NCBI RefSeq assembly: GCF_965230735.1
Contig: NZ_OZ246016.1
Span: forward strand, 3,658,001 to 3,722,000
DNA: 64,000 bases
Reading direction: 5' to 3'
Source: Motiliproteus sp965230735
GTDB lineage: Bacteria; Pseudomonadota; Gammaproteobacteria; Pseudomonadales; Balneatricaceae
A model generated the notes under the pieces. The model did not search any database, had not been told where the DNA came from, and worked only from the letters and a program-made list of their open reading frames with translations. Below are positions 16,984-23,985 of this stretch, piece by piece. The translations under genes and the position numbers were made by a program. Position 1 is the first letter of the stretch. The number at the start of each line of letters is the position of its first letter.

Positions 16984-18399
16984 CTACTCCGCCGGTTTGA
17001 TCTTAAGCGGAAGAAACAGAGGACTACCGCGACGGACTATCCGCATCGGCACCGGTTTGCTCACCGGCAGATCGGCGCTGATCTCGGCAAAGCTGTCCAG
17101 ATCTCTGATCGGCTGGCCATTTAACATCGTGATCACATCGCCGACGACCAACCCGGCTTCCGCACCCGGTCCGGACTGCAACGAACGCACCACGACACCG
17201 CCATCGATCTTCCACTCCTCGGCTCGCTCCGGCTCCAGCGCGCCAACCTGGATCTTCAGCGGATTATCGCCCCCGGAGGCTCGCTCAGCATCGGAACCCA
17301 TCGCCAAGCTTTTCTCATCCGGCAATTCGCCGACGGTTAGCGCCAGGGTCTTATTACGACCGTCTCGAACCACGCCGATATCGACCGTCTTACCGGGTAT
17401 CACACGCCCAACCAGTTGAGGCAGCTCGGCAGAACGCTCGATGGAGCGCCCATCCAAAGAGACAATCACATCACCAGCCTGAAGCTCGGCCGCCTCGGCC
17501 GGGCTATCGGGCAAGACCTTGGCCACCAACGCCCCCATCGGCCGATCCAGACCGAAGGACTCGGCCAGATCACGGTTGACCTCCTGAATAATCACACCCA
17601 GCCAACCCCGGGCCACATGCCCTTTACTCTTGAGCTGATCGACCACTTCCATCGCCATGCTGATCGGAATCGCAAAAGACAGGCCCATAAAGCCACCGGA
17701 GCGGGTATAGATCTGTGAATTGATCCCAACCACCTCACCATCCAGATTAAACAGCGGCCCACCGGAATTACCGGGATTGATCGCCACGTCGGTCTGGATA
17801 AAGGGGACATAGTTCTCATTCGCCAGGCTGCGTCCGGTCGCACTAACGATCCCCGCGGTGACACTATGATCAAAGCCAAACGGAGAGCCGATCGCCAACA
17901 CCCATTCACCTACCTTGAGACGATCCGAGTCCCCCAAAGGAACCGTGGGCAGATCTTCAGCATCGATCTTCAACAACGCCAGATCAGAGCGTGGATCCGC
18001 CCCCACCAGCGTCGCTTCCAGTTCGCGCCGATCACTCAGACGCACCAGAATACTGTCGGCATCTTTAACCACGTGATTGTTGGTTAACACATAACCGTCA
18101 TCGGAAATAATAAAGCCCGATCCCAAGGATTCGGGATAGGAACGACGGGGCTGTTGATCAAACTCCTGCCCCCCGAAACCACGCTCACCGAAAAACCGTT
18201 TAAAGATTTCCGGCAGCTGCTCTTGAGAACGACCGGAGGAGGATTTGGAGTCGGCATTGCGAACGGAGCTGATATTGACAATGGCCGGTGACGCTTCCTG
18301 CACCAGCTCGGTGAAGTCCGGAAGCTCCGCGGCACGCAATGGTGCTGCAAGCAACATCCAACCAATGAATAAAACAACAGATCTTGTGAAAACAGCCAT
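16984..18399 (-). CDS. mucD: Periplasmic DegP/MucD-type serine protease
   Basis: Envelope chaperone-protease that in pseudomonads dampens AlgU activity. The 471-residue protein has a signal peptide (SVVLFIGWMLLAAPLRA). The trypsin-like triad is His in LTNNHVVKDAD, Asp in DPRSDLALLKID and Ser in INPGNSGGPLFN. Two PDZ domains follow. The start at 18399 (ATG after gaggaag) is preferred over TTG 18408, which is too close to the ribosome site. It lies 5 bases after rseC at the end of the rpoE operon. Confidence 0.95.
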   Translation of the reverse strand: MAVFTRSVVLFIGWMLLAAPLRAAELPDFTELVQEASPAIVNISSVRNADSKSSSGRSQEQLPEIFKRFFGERGFGGQEFDQQPRRSYPESLGSGFIISDDGYVLTNNHVVKDADSILVRLSDRRELEATLVGADPRSDLALLKIDAEDLPTVPLGDSDRLKVGEWVLAIGSPFGFDHSVTAGIVSATGRSLANENYVPFIQTDVAINPGNSGGPLFNLDGEVVGINSQIYTRSGGFMGLSFAIPISMAMEVVDQLKSKGHVARGWLGVIIQEVNRDLAESFGLDRPMGALVAKVLPDSPAEAAELQAGDVIVSLDGRSIERSAELPQLVGRVIPGKTVDIGVVRDGRNKTLALTVGELPDEKSLAMGSDAERASGGDNPLKIQVGALEPERAEEWKIDGGVVVRSLQSGPGAEAGLVVGDVITMLNGQPIRDLDSFAEISADLPVSKPVPMRIVRRGSPLFLPLKIKPAE

Positions 18400-18404
18400 A
18401 TTAA

Positions 18405-18872
18405 TCAAGCTTCCTCCACTTCAATAAAATCATAGGTTTTTTGCATCCCGACGATCTTCGGCTGGAGCTGACAACCCTGCCGCTCGCCACGTCCCCACCA
18501 ACGCACACCGACAAACCCGAATACCAAACCCACAACGCCCAGCAAAATCTGCATAGGTTCCGCCAAGCCTAAGCCCTGTCCCAGCAGCGCACAGAGCACC
18601 AGCCCAAGCAGTGGGGAAAGGTAGGTTATCAACGAGGCTTGCAAGAAAGAGCGTTCTTCGATCCCCAGCTCGACCCGATCACCGGGGCTAAGCGGCAGCT
18701 GTTTCGGATTGACTGCGATGATTTGAAAACGCTGCGCCTGCCCGAGTTCTGCCAATAGTTTCTGCCCACAACCGGACTGGGAACGGCAACTGTCACAGGC
18801 GCTACGCCGAACCGTTTCAACCGTCACACCCTGATCGGTGATCTCTACCACTTCGGCCTGTTCGGTCAGCAT
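18405..18872 (-). CDS. rseC: RseC/MucC family membrane protein
   Basis: Integral membrane protein of the sigma-E operon; also linked to SoxR reduction and thiamine or redox homeostasis in other bacteria. The cytoplasmic N-terminus has the conserved cysteine cluster ACDSCRSQSGCGQ, followed by two adjacent helices (YLSPLLGLVLCALLGQGL and MQILLGVVGLVFGFVGV). 155 residues. It starts 3 bases after the anti-sigma gene stop, so the two are co-transcribed. Confidence 0.93.
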   Translation of the reverse strand: MLTEQAEVVEITDQGVTVETVRRSACDSCRSQSGCGQKLLAELGQAQRFQIIAVNPKQLPLSPGDRVELGIEERSFLQASLITYLSPLLGLVLCALLGQGLGLAEPMQILLGVVGLVFGFVGVRWWGRGERQGCQLQPKIVGMQKTYDFIEVEEA

Positions 18873-18875
18873 CGG

Positions 18876-19688
18876 TTACTGCAGTTTGGTTTTCACCGAA
18901 GAAGCGATACGGTCGGCAATCATCAACGGCACATCACCGACGACGGTGACAAACTGATCACCCACCTGCTTACCCACCGCCACGGTTTCACCGGACTGAA
19001 TCGCTCCTGGGTTGGCTTTCTTGGACGCAAAGGGCTGCACCGAGACCGAGACTTCAGTGCGACCGTTGCTGTACAACAGCACCTCGGCATCGTAGATATG
19101 ATCATGTTCAACAATACGGAAACCATCGGGAACCCAGCCGACCTGCCACTGCGGCGACTGACGCTTAACCAGGGCTCGATGACGATCGACATAATGCTCC
19201 ATCGGCGATGTGAGTCGAATTACATCAGGTTCTTGGGCCGAAGGCATTACCACCGACGGCTGTCCGTACTGTACCGGCAAAAACTCTGGATTCACCGGCT
19301 TCGGCCCGGTCAAGACGATGTTCGATGGGTTTTCCGTCGGCACCGTATTACCCTGGAAGGTCTGGGCGCCAAAAATCACCATCATAGTTACCGATGCAGC
19401 GATGGCAACGCTGCCAAACGGGCGCCAATTGAATCTTGATGAACGCTTCGGTGCCTGGGGCACTTCGCTGTAAACCGGTTCGGATTCCAACGCAGCCATC
19501 ACACCGGCACTGATATCCAATTTGGGATCTACCGGAGTCTCAGCCTTCAGCGCTGCACGGCCAACATGATAGCGCGACCAGGTCGACGTCGCCTCCGAAT
19601 CCAGCTGCTCCAGCGTGCGTCGCAGCTCAAATTCGCTGACTTCATCATCCATTAATGCGGATAGAGACTCATTGATTCTATCGCTCAT
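18876..19688 (-). CDS. rseA: Anti-sigma-E factor: RseA fused to a MucB/RseB C-terminal domain
   Basis: 270 residues, longer than a normal RseA/MucA (about 190-215). Residues 1-70 are the cytoplasmic RseA domain (ESLSALMDDEVSEFELRRTL). Residues 90-110 form one transmembrane helix (FGSVAIAASVTMMVIFGAQ). A proline-rich periplasmic stretch ends in an RseA-like MEHYVDRHRALVKR at 163-176. Residues 180-270 then match the MucB/RseB C-terminal domain: WQVGWVPDGFRIVEHD, a YSNGRTEVSVSVQPF strand and VTVVGDVPLMIADRIASSV. The N-terminal lipid-sensing domain of MucB is absent, and no separate mucB lies before rseC. The fusion reading is by eye. Confidence 0.85.
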   Translation of the reverse strand: MSDRINESLSALMDDEVSEFELRRTLEQLDSEATSTWSRYHVGRAALKAETPVDPKLDISAGVMAALESEPVYSEVPQAPKRSSRFNWRPFGSVAIAASVTMMVIFGAQTFQGNTVPTENPSNIVLTGPKPVNPEFLPVQYGQPSVVMPSAQEPDVIRLTSPMEHYVDRHRALVKRQSPQWQVGWVPDGFRIVEHDHIYDAEVLLYSNGRTEVSVSVQPFASKKANPGAIQSGETVAVGKQVGDQFVTVVGDVPLMIADRIASSVKTKLQ

Positions 19689-19754
19689 CGATCAGATCCC
19701 TCGGTTGGGGTTAGTCTGTTGTCTGTTACTGACCCTGTCATACAACAAGACAGC

Positions 19755-20336
19755 TCAACTCATCATTGGTGCGACGACTTTGTCGACCGCCTCCCGAGCA
19801 CGGAAGATACGCGAGCGCACCGTTCCGACCGGGCAATCCATAACATGGGCGATCTCCTCATAGCTCATCCCTTCAAACTCCCGTAAGGTCAGCGCCATTC
19901 GTAGATCTTCGGGCAGACGCTCCAGCACCTGCATCACCGCCTGTTCAAGTTCATTCTTGAACAACTGGTTTTCCGGCGTCTCCAGCTCCTGCAGCACCGG
20001 ATTATCGAAATGCTGGGCATCGCCAACATCCACATCCACATCCGGCGGCCTGCGCCCCTTGGCGACCAGATGGTTTTTTGCCGTATTGATGGCAATCCGG
20101 TACATCCAGGTATAGAACGCACTATCTCCACGAAAGTTGGGCAGTGCTCGGTAGGCTTTGATAAAAGCCTCTTGCGCCACATCCATCGCCTCATGCTGGT
20201 CGTAGACATAACGACCAATCAACCCAATTATTTTGTGCTGGTATTTCTTCACCAGCAGATCAAAGGCGCGCTTATCGCCTTGCTGTACACGCTCCACCAA
20301 CTGCTTGTCAGTTGGTGCACTCTTTCCTGTAGACAA
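19755..20336 (-). CDS. rpoE: RNA polymerase sigma factor RpoE (AlgU-like)
   Basis: ECF sigma factor for envelope stress. Region 2 (DQHEAMDVAQEAFIKAYRAL, FYTWMYRIAINTAKNHLVA) and region 4 (LPEDLRMALTLREFEGMSYE, CPVGTVRSRIFRAREAVDK) are near-identical in pattern to AlgU. The start is a TTG at 20336, chosen because it places the conserved LVERVQQGDKRAFDLLV block at the same distance from the start as in Pseudomonas. No ATG exists upstream of that block. It heads the operon rpoE-rseA/mucB-rseC-mucD and is divergent from nadB. Confidence 0.96.
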   Translation of the reverse strand: MSTGKSAPTDKQLVERVQQGDKRAFDLLVKKYQHKIIGLIGRYVYDQHEAMDVAQEAFIKAYRALPNFRGDSAFYTWMYRIAINTAKNHLVAKGRRPPDVDVDVGDAQHFDNPVLQELETPENQLFKNELEQAVMQVLERLPEDLRMALTLREFEGMSYEEIAHVMDCPVGTVRSRIFRAREAVDKVVAPMMS

Positions 20337-20456
20337 TCCGTTGAGCCCCTGAAACAGGTGATGGGATAATAATCCGGCTAACCTACCTTTTACCCAGCGC
20401 TAATACAACTGAGCCACCAGGCCCCTCCGCACTCACCTGCCGGGGCAGCTACTGAG

Positions 20457-20484
20457 TAGGAACACAAGCTCTACGGTTAGTTCC
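20457..20484 (-). promoter_or_regulatory. Candidate sigma-E autoregulatory promoter of rpoE
   Basis: On the minus strand GGAACTA (20484-20478) is followed after 16 bases by TCCTA (20461-20457). This resembles the AlgU/sigma-E consensus GAACTT-N16-TCTGA. It lies about 120 bases upstream of the rpoE start, where an autoregulated promoter would be expected. The -10 match is imperfect. Confidence 0.45.
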
Positions 20485-20575
20485 AAATGGATGCCAGCAT
20501 TTTTTCGGTTTGCTATATTAGCCCCCTTTTTCTAGGCATAAAGCCGGGCCTGGCAGATCTGGACACGAAGAACCA

Positions 20576-22210
20576 ATGAGCAAAGAACTGCATTTTGACG
20601 TACTGGTGGTCGGTAGCGGCGCAGCCGGCCTAACCCTGGCGCTGCAACTGGCCGATGACGCACGCGTCGCCGTGCTCAGCAAAGGATCGCTGACCTCCGG
20701 CTCCACCTATCAGGCCCAGGGTGGCATCGCCGCCGTCTACGATGAGCAGGACTCCAGCCGGGAGCACTGCCAGGACACCCTGGTAGCCGGCGCCCACCTC
20801 AGCCATAAGGACGCCGTCAACTTCACCGTCAAACACGGCAAGCAAAGCATCGACTGGCTGGTTGATCAGGGCGTCCCTTTTACCCGAGAAAAAAGCAGCA
20901 ACAACCTGCACCTCACCAAAGAGGGCGGTCACAGTCACCGACGGATTGTTCACGCCGACGACGCCACCGGAAAGGCCGTCCTCGAGACACTGCTGCAGCG
21001 TGCTCGCGCTCACAGCAATATCACCTTGATGCCGCAGGCGATCGCCATCGACCTGATCACCCGGCATAAGATGAAACTGGCGGACAACCGCTGCATCGGC
21101 GCCTACGTGCTTGATCAGAAAAGCGGTCACGTCGTCACGATGCTGGCCCCGTTCGTAGTGCTGGCCACCGGCGGTGCCAGCAAAGCCTACCTCTATACCA
21201 GCAATCCGGACGGTTCCTCCGGCGACGGCATCGCGATGGCCTGGCGCGCCGGTTGCCGGGTCGCCAACCTGGAATTCAATCAGTTCCACCCGACCTGCCT
21301 GTACCACCCCCAGGCCAAGTCATTCCTGATTACCGAAGCCGTTCGCGGCGAAGGCGGCCACCTGTTGCTGCCGGACGGTTCAAGGTTTATGCACCGATAC
21401 GATTCGCGGCTGGAACTGGCACCCCGCGACATCGTCGCTCGTGCAATCGACCACGAGATGAAACGATTGGGCTGTGACTGTCTCTATCTCGACATTTCAC
21501 ACAAGCCAAGCGAATTCATCCGCAGTCATTTCCCGACCATCTACGCCAAGTGCTTAGAATTCGGCATCGACATCACCGAAGACCCGATCCCGGTGGTACC
21601 TGCAGCCCATTACACCTGTGGTGGAGTGATTACCAATCATCTGGGCCAGACCGATATTCCCGGCCTGTACGCCATCGGCGAGACGGCTTTCACCGGCCTG
21701 CACGGCGCCAACCGCCTGGCCAGCAACTCGCTGCTGGAGTGTGTCGTCTACGGCACCTCAGCGGCAGCCGATATCCGCAATAAACTGGACTTCTCCAGCG
21801 AACTTCCCGGAGCCCCATTCTGGGATGAAAGCCAGGTCACCGATTCCGATGAAGATGTGGTGATCGCCCACAACTGGGATGAACTGCGCCGCTTTATGTG
21901 GGACTACGTCGGAATTGTTCGAACCAAGAAGCGCCTGCAGCGAGCCTTGAATCGGGTTATGCTGCTGCAACAGGAGATTCTGGATTATTACAGTAATTAC
22001 AAGGTCAGCAAGGACCTGCTGGAGCTACGTAACTTGGCGGTGGTCGCCGAGCTGATCATTCGCTCAGCCATGAAACGCAAAGAAAGTCGTGGGCTGCATT
22101 ACACCCTGAACTACCCTAACCAACTACCGGATCAGCGGGACACCATCCTGACTCCGGTCAACTATGACTGGAGCCGCGCAGCCTCAATAGCACCCGCAGT
22201 CGACGAATAG
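20576..22210 (+). CDS. nadB: L-aspartate oxidase
   Basis: FAD enzyme making iminoaspartate for NAD synthesis with NadA. The Rossmann loop VVGSGAAGLTLAL is at the N-terminus. The succinate-dehydrogenase-like FAD and active-site blocks GGIAAVYDEQDSSREH, TGGASKAYLYTSNPDGSSGDG, ASNSLLECVVYG and the basic residues around HYTCGGV are visible. 544 residues, normal. Its last 53 bases overlap the 3' end of the convergent ygfX-like gene. Divergent placement beside rpoE is conserved in pseudomonads. Confidence 0.97.
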   Translation: MSKELHFDVLVVGSGAAGLTLALQLADDARVAVLSKGSLTSGSTYQAQGGIAAVYDEQDSSREHCQDTLVAGAHLSHKDAVNFTVKHGKQSIDWLVDQGVPFTREKSSNNLHLTKEGGHSHRRIVHADDATGKAVLETLLQRARAHSNITLMPQAIAIDLITRHKMKLADNRCIGAYVLDQKSGHVVTMLAPFVVLATGGASKAYLYTSNPDGSSGDGIAMAWRAGCRVANLEFNQFHPTCLYHPQAKSFLITEAVRGEGGHLLLPDGSRFMHRYDSRLELAPRDIVARAIDHEMKRLGCDCLYLDISHKPSEFIRSHFPTIYAKCLEFGIDITEDPIPVVPAAHYTCGGVITNHLGQTDIPGLYAIGETAFTGLHGANRLASNSLLECVVYGTSAAADIRNKLDFSSELPGAPFWDESQVTDSDEDVVIAHNWDELRRFMWDYVGIVRTKKRLQRALNRVMLLQQEILDYYSNYKVSKDLLELRNLAVVAELIIRSAMKRKESRGLHYTLNYPNQLPDQRDTILTPVNYDWSRAASIAPAVDE

Positions 22211-22604
22211 CCCGGCTACTTTCGCCTCTCGACGGCACCAGCTGGGTAAAGCCGGCCCCCAATGTGGAGTCGACCGGACGAAAGCAAAGCAGGTTCCAGC
22301 CGGCCCATAAGCGACAGCCGTCGTCGGGAAGCACTTGAAACTCCAGCTCCGGTTTTGCCCGAAGTGCCGCATACCAGCCGTTTTTATCCCAGCGCAGATA
22401 GAGCGGACTGTCGCCATGGGACAACCAGGCGTACCGACGCAGCGATTGCATCCAGGAAAGAACCAACGGCAGCAATAGAATGGGGATCAGCAGCACCGAG
22501 AGATCGGCCAATAGCAAGGCCAGCGCCGCAATAAGGTGTACCGCACTGATCATCCCGACCAGTGCATTTGATGGTTTAAACTCCAGCCGATCAGGTTGGA
22601 ACAC
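22158..22604 (-). CDS. YgfX/CptA-like inner-membrane protein
   Basis: 148 residues with two membrane helices near the N-terminus (MISAVHLIAALALLLADL, LLIPILLLPLVLSWMQSL) and a cytoplasmic beta-rich tail. This layout, and position directly after sdhE, match YgfX (CptA). CptA was reported as a membrane toxin-like partner acting on MreB and FtsZ, though that role is debated. The start is GTG at 22604, overlapping the sdhE stop by 14 bases. Its 3' end overlaps nadB convergently. Confidence 0.75.
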   Translation of the reverse strand: MFQPDRLEFKPSNALVGMISAVHLIAALALLLADLSVLLIPILLLPLVLSWMQSLRRYAWLSHGDSPLYLRWDKNGWYAALRAKPELEFQVLPDDGCRLWAGWNLLCFRPVDSTLGAGFTQLVPSRGESSRAIRRLRVLLRLRGSSHS

Positions 22605-22842
22605 TTTCCAAAATCAGCTCAACAATACGCTTAAGATCAGCATCTTCAGGCTCTGCATTACGCATCACCCAGCTGAAAATGTCCTGATCTTCGCATTCAA
22701 TCAACTTCTCAAAACGCTGTTGATCTTCCAGTGCCAGGCTACGAAATCTATCCTGGAGGAAAGGGATCAGCAGAACATCCAGTTCGAGCATACCGCGACG
22801 GCAGTGCCAGCGCAGACGGTTGATATCGGTTTCGCTGTACAT
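22591..22842 (-). CDS. sdhE: Succinate dehydrogenase flavinylation factor SdhE
   Basis: Small helical protein that promotes covalent FAD attachment to SdhA and FrdA. The functional RGxxE motif is visible in CRRGMLELDVLL, and the C-terminal half has LIECEDQDIFSWVM. 83 residues, typical length. It is the first gene of a two-gene leftward transcript with the ygfX-like gene, and divergent from the small RNA on its right. Confidence 0.93.
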   Translation of the reverse strand: MYSETDINRLRWHCRRGMLELDVLLIPFLQDRFRSLALEDQQRFEKLIECEDQDIFSWVMRNAEPEDADLKRIVELILESVPT

Positions 22843-22938
22843 CCTAATCAGTCTCCCACACGGCTAGCGAAAAAACAGAGCGCATCATAGCACAGCGATG
22901 CAGAGTGCATCAGGACCTGAAAATACCGCACCCGTGAA

Positions 22939-22959
22939 AAATAGGAATTTTTCCTATTT
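22939..22959 (+). promoter_or_regulatory. Perfect palindrome upstream of the Rsm-like RNA
   Basis: AAATAGGAA-TTT-TTCCTATTT is a 9-bp perfect inverted repeat about 20 bases before a weak -10 (gataagat at 22977-22984). There is no good -35. GacA/LetA-type response regulators activate rsm/csr RNA promoters through upstream palindromes, so this is a candidate activator site. The sequence differs from the Pseudomonas TGTAAG-N6-CTTACA box. Confidence 0.5.
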
Positions 22960-22984
22960 CCATATTTTTTTCATGGGATAAGAT

Positions 22985-23127
22985 CAACGTCGAACGCGAG
23001 AGGTGAAAGGATTCGCCAACGACGAAGGATCGTCGCACGTTCATCAATGACACAAGGAAAAGTGTGCCAGCAAGGAACGCTGAAGACAGGGCCTGTGACG
23101 GGATGTCATAAGGCCCTATCTTTTTCT
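22985..23127 (+). ncRNA. RsmY/RsmZ/CsrB-like small RNA titrating RsmA/CsrA
   Basis: Five GGA motifs start at 23009, 23027, 23056, 23074 and 23101, and each falls in a hairpin loop. GGTGAA-AGGA-TTCGCC (one GU pair) and CGACGA-AGGA-TCGTCG are the strongest. CACA-AGGAAAAG-TGTG and CAGC-AAGGAAC-GCTG follow. The fifth, TGAC-GGGAT-GTCA, is nested in the terminator stem AGGGCCT/AGGCCCT with a T-run at 23119-23125. Loop-exposed GGA repeats ending in an intrinsic terminator define RsmA/CsrA-sequestering RNAs. The 5' end (about 22985-22990) is estimated from the weak -10. No convincing gene overlaps it. Confidence 0.82.
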
Positions 23128-23141
23128 ATGGCCGCAAGCTA

Positions 23142-23801
23142 TCAGCCGGCATTACCCCGAATATTCAACTCTACCCGACGGTTTTGTGCCCGCCCTTGGG
23201 CTGTGGCGTTGTCGGCAATCGGATATCGCTCCCCCCACCCCCGGCTCTGCAGTCGAAGGCTGGCCACCCCAACCCCGGCCAGGTAGGACTGCACGCTGTA
23301 AGCGCGACGCTCCGACAGCTGCTGGTTGTATTCAAAACCGCCCTGGCTGTCCGTGTAACCATCGATCTGCAGCAGTGTTTGATCGAACTTCTTCAGCACC
23401 TTGGCAACCGAGTTCAATACCGGCAGGAAACTGCTTTCCAGCATATCCGAACCGGTAGCGAAGGTAATGTTACCGGGCATGATCAGCCGGATTTCATCAC
23501 CACGACGCTCCACCTGCACACCGGTGCCCTGCAACTCCTGACGTAGCAATGCTTCCTGCTGATCCATGTAGTAGCCAATGCCGCCACCCACCGCGCCGCC
23601 GACCAGCGCCCCGGTCAGAACTCCCTTCTTCCGGTCACCTTTGCTGCTGACAGCCGCACCCAGCACCGCCCCGGCAACCGCACCGATACCGGCGCCCTTG
23701 GTGGTATTGCCCACTTTCTGTTCACCGGTGTAAGGATCGATGGTCTGGCAACCTGATGCCAACGCCACCATCATTGAGGCAACCAAAATCTTTTTCTTCA
23801 C
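23142..23801 (-). CDS. OmpA-family lipoprotein with glycine zipper
   Basis: A 219-residue outer-membrane lipoprotein anchoring to peptidoglycan. The start is GTG at 23801 after cgggag, giving a signal peptide ending in the lipobox LASGC. A glycine-zipper segment follows (GAGIGAVAGAVLGAAV and GALVGGAVGGGIGYYM). The C-terminal OmpA domain has ITFATGSDML, IDGYTDSQGG, NQQLSERRAYSV and AQNRRVELNI. The layout resembles YiaD/YfiB-type proteins. The larger frame starting at 23897 is rejected because it puts the signal peptide internally. Confidence 0.88.
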   Translation of the reverse strand: MKKKILVASMMVALASGCQTIDPYTGEQKVGNTTKGAGIGAVAGAVLGAAVSSKGDRKKGVLTGALVGGAVGGGIGYYMDQQEALLRQELQGTGVQVERRGDEIRLIMPGNITFATGSDMLESSFLPVLNSVAKVLKKFDQTLLQIDGYTDSQGGFEYNQQLSERRAYSVQSYLAGVGVASLRLQSRGWGERYPIADNATAQGRAQNRRVELNIRGNAG

Positions 23802-23985
23802 TCTAATGCTCCCGTTTCGAGTCTCGGCCTGTTGTGAGCCATTGATGACCTCGATTTGCGGGTCCAGTTCCCGCTCGCTGTCATCTGACCTAGCCATTCT
23901 GTGGTAATAACCCTAGTATCCGCTTAACTCTACTTATAAAATGCAGGCAGTTCATCCGATCCAGCCCGTCTTTGAGGATTCTTTG

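Noticed and set aside
23047..23286. 79-residue plus-strand frame over the small RNA
   Set aside because: It overlaps the hairpins and terminator of the Rsm-like RNA and then runs antisense into the OmpA lipoprotein. There is no ribosome site.
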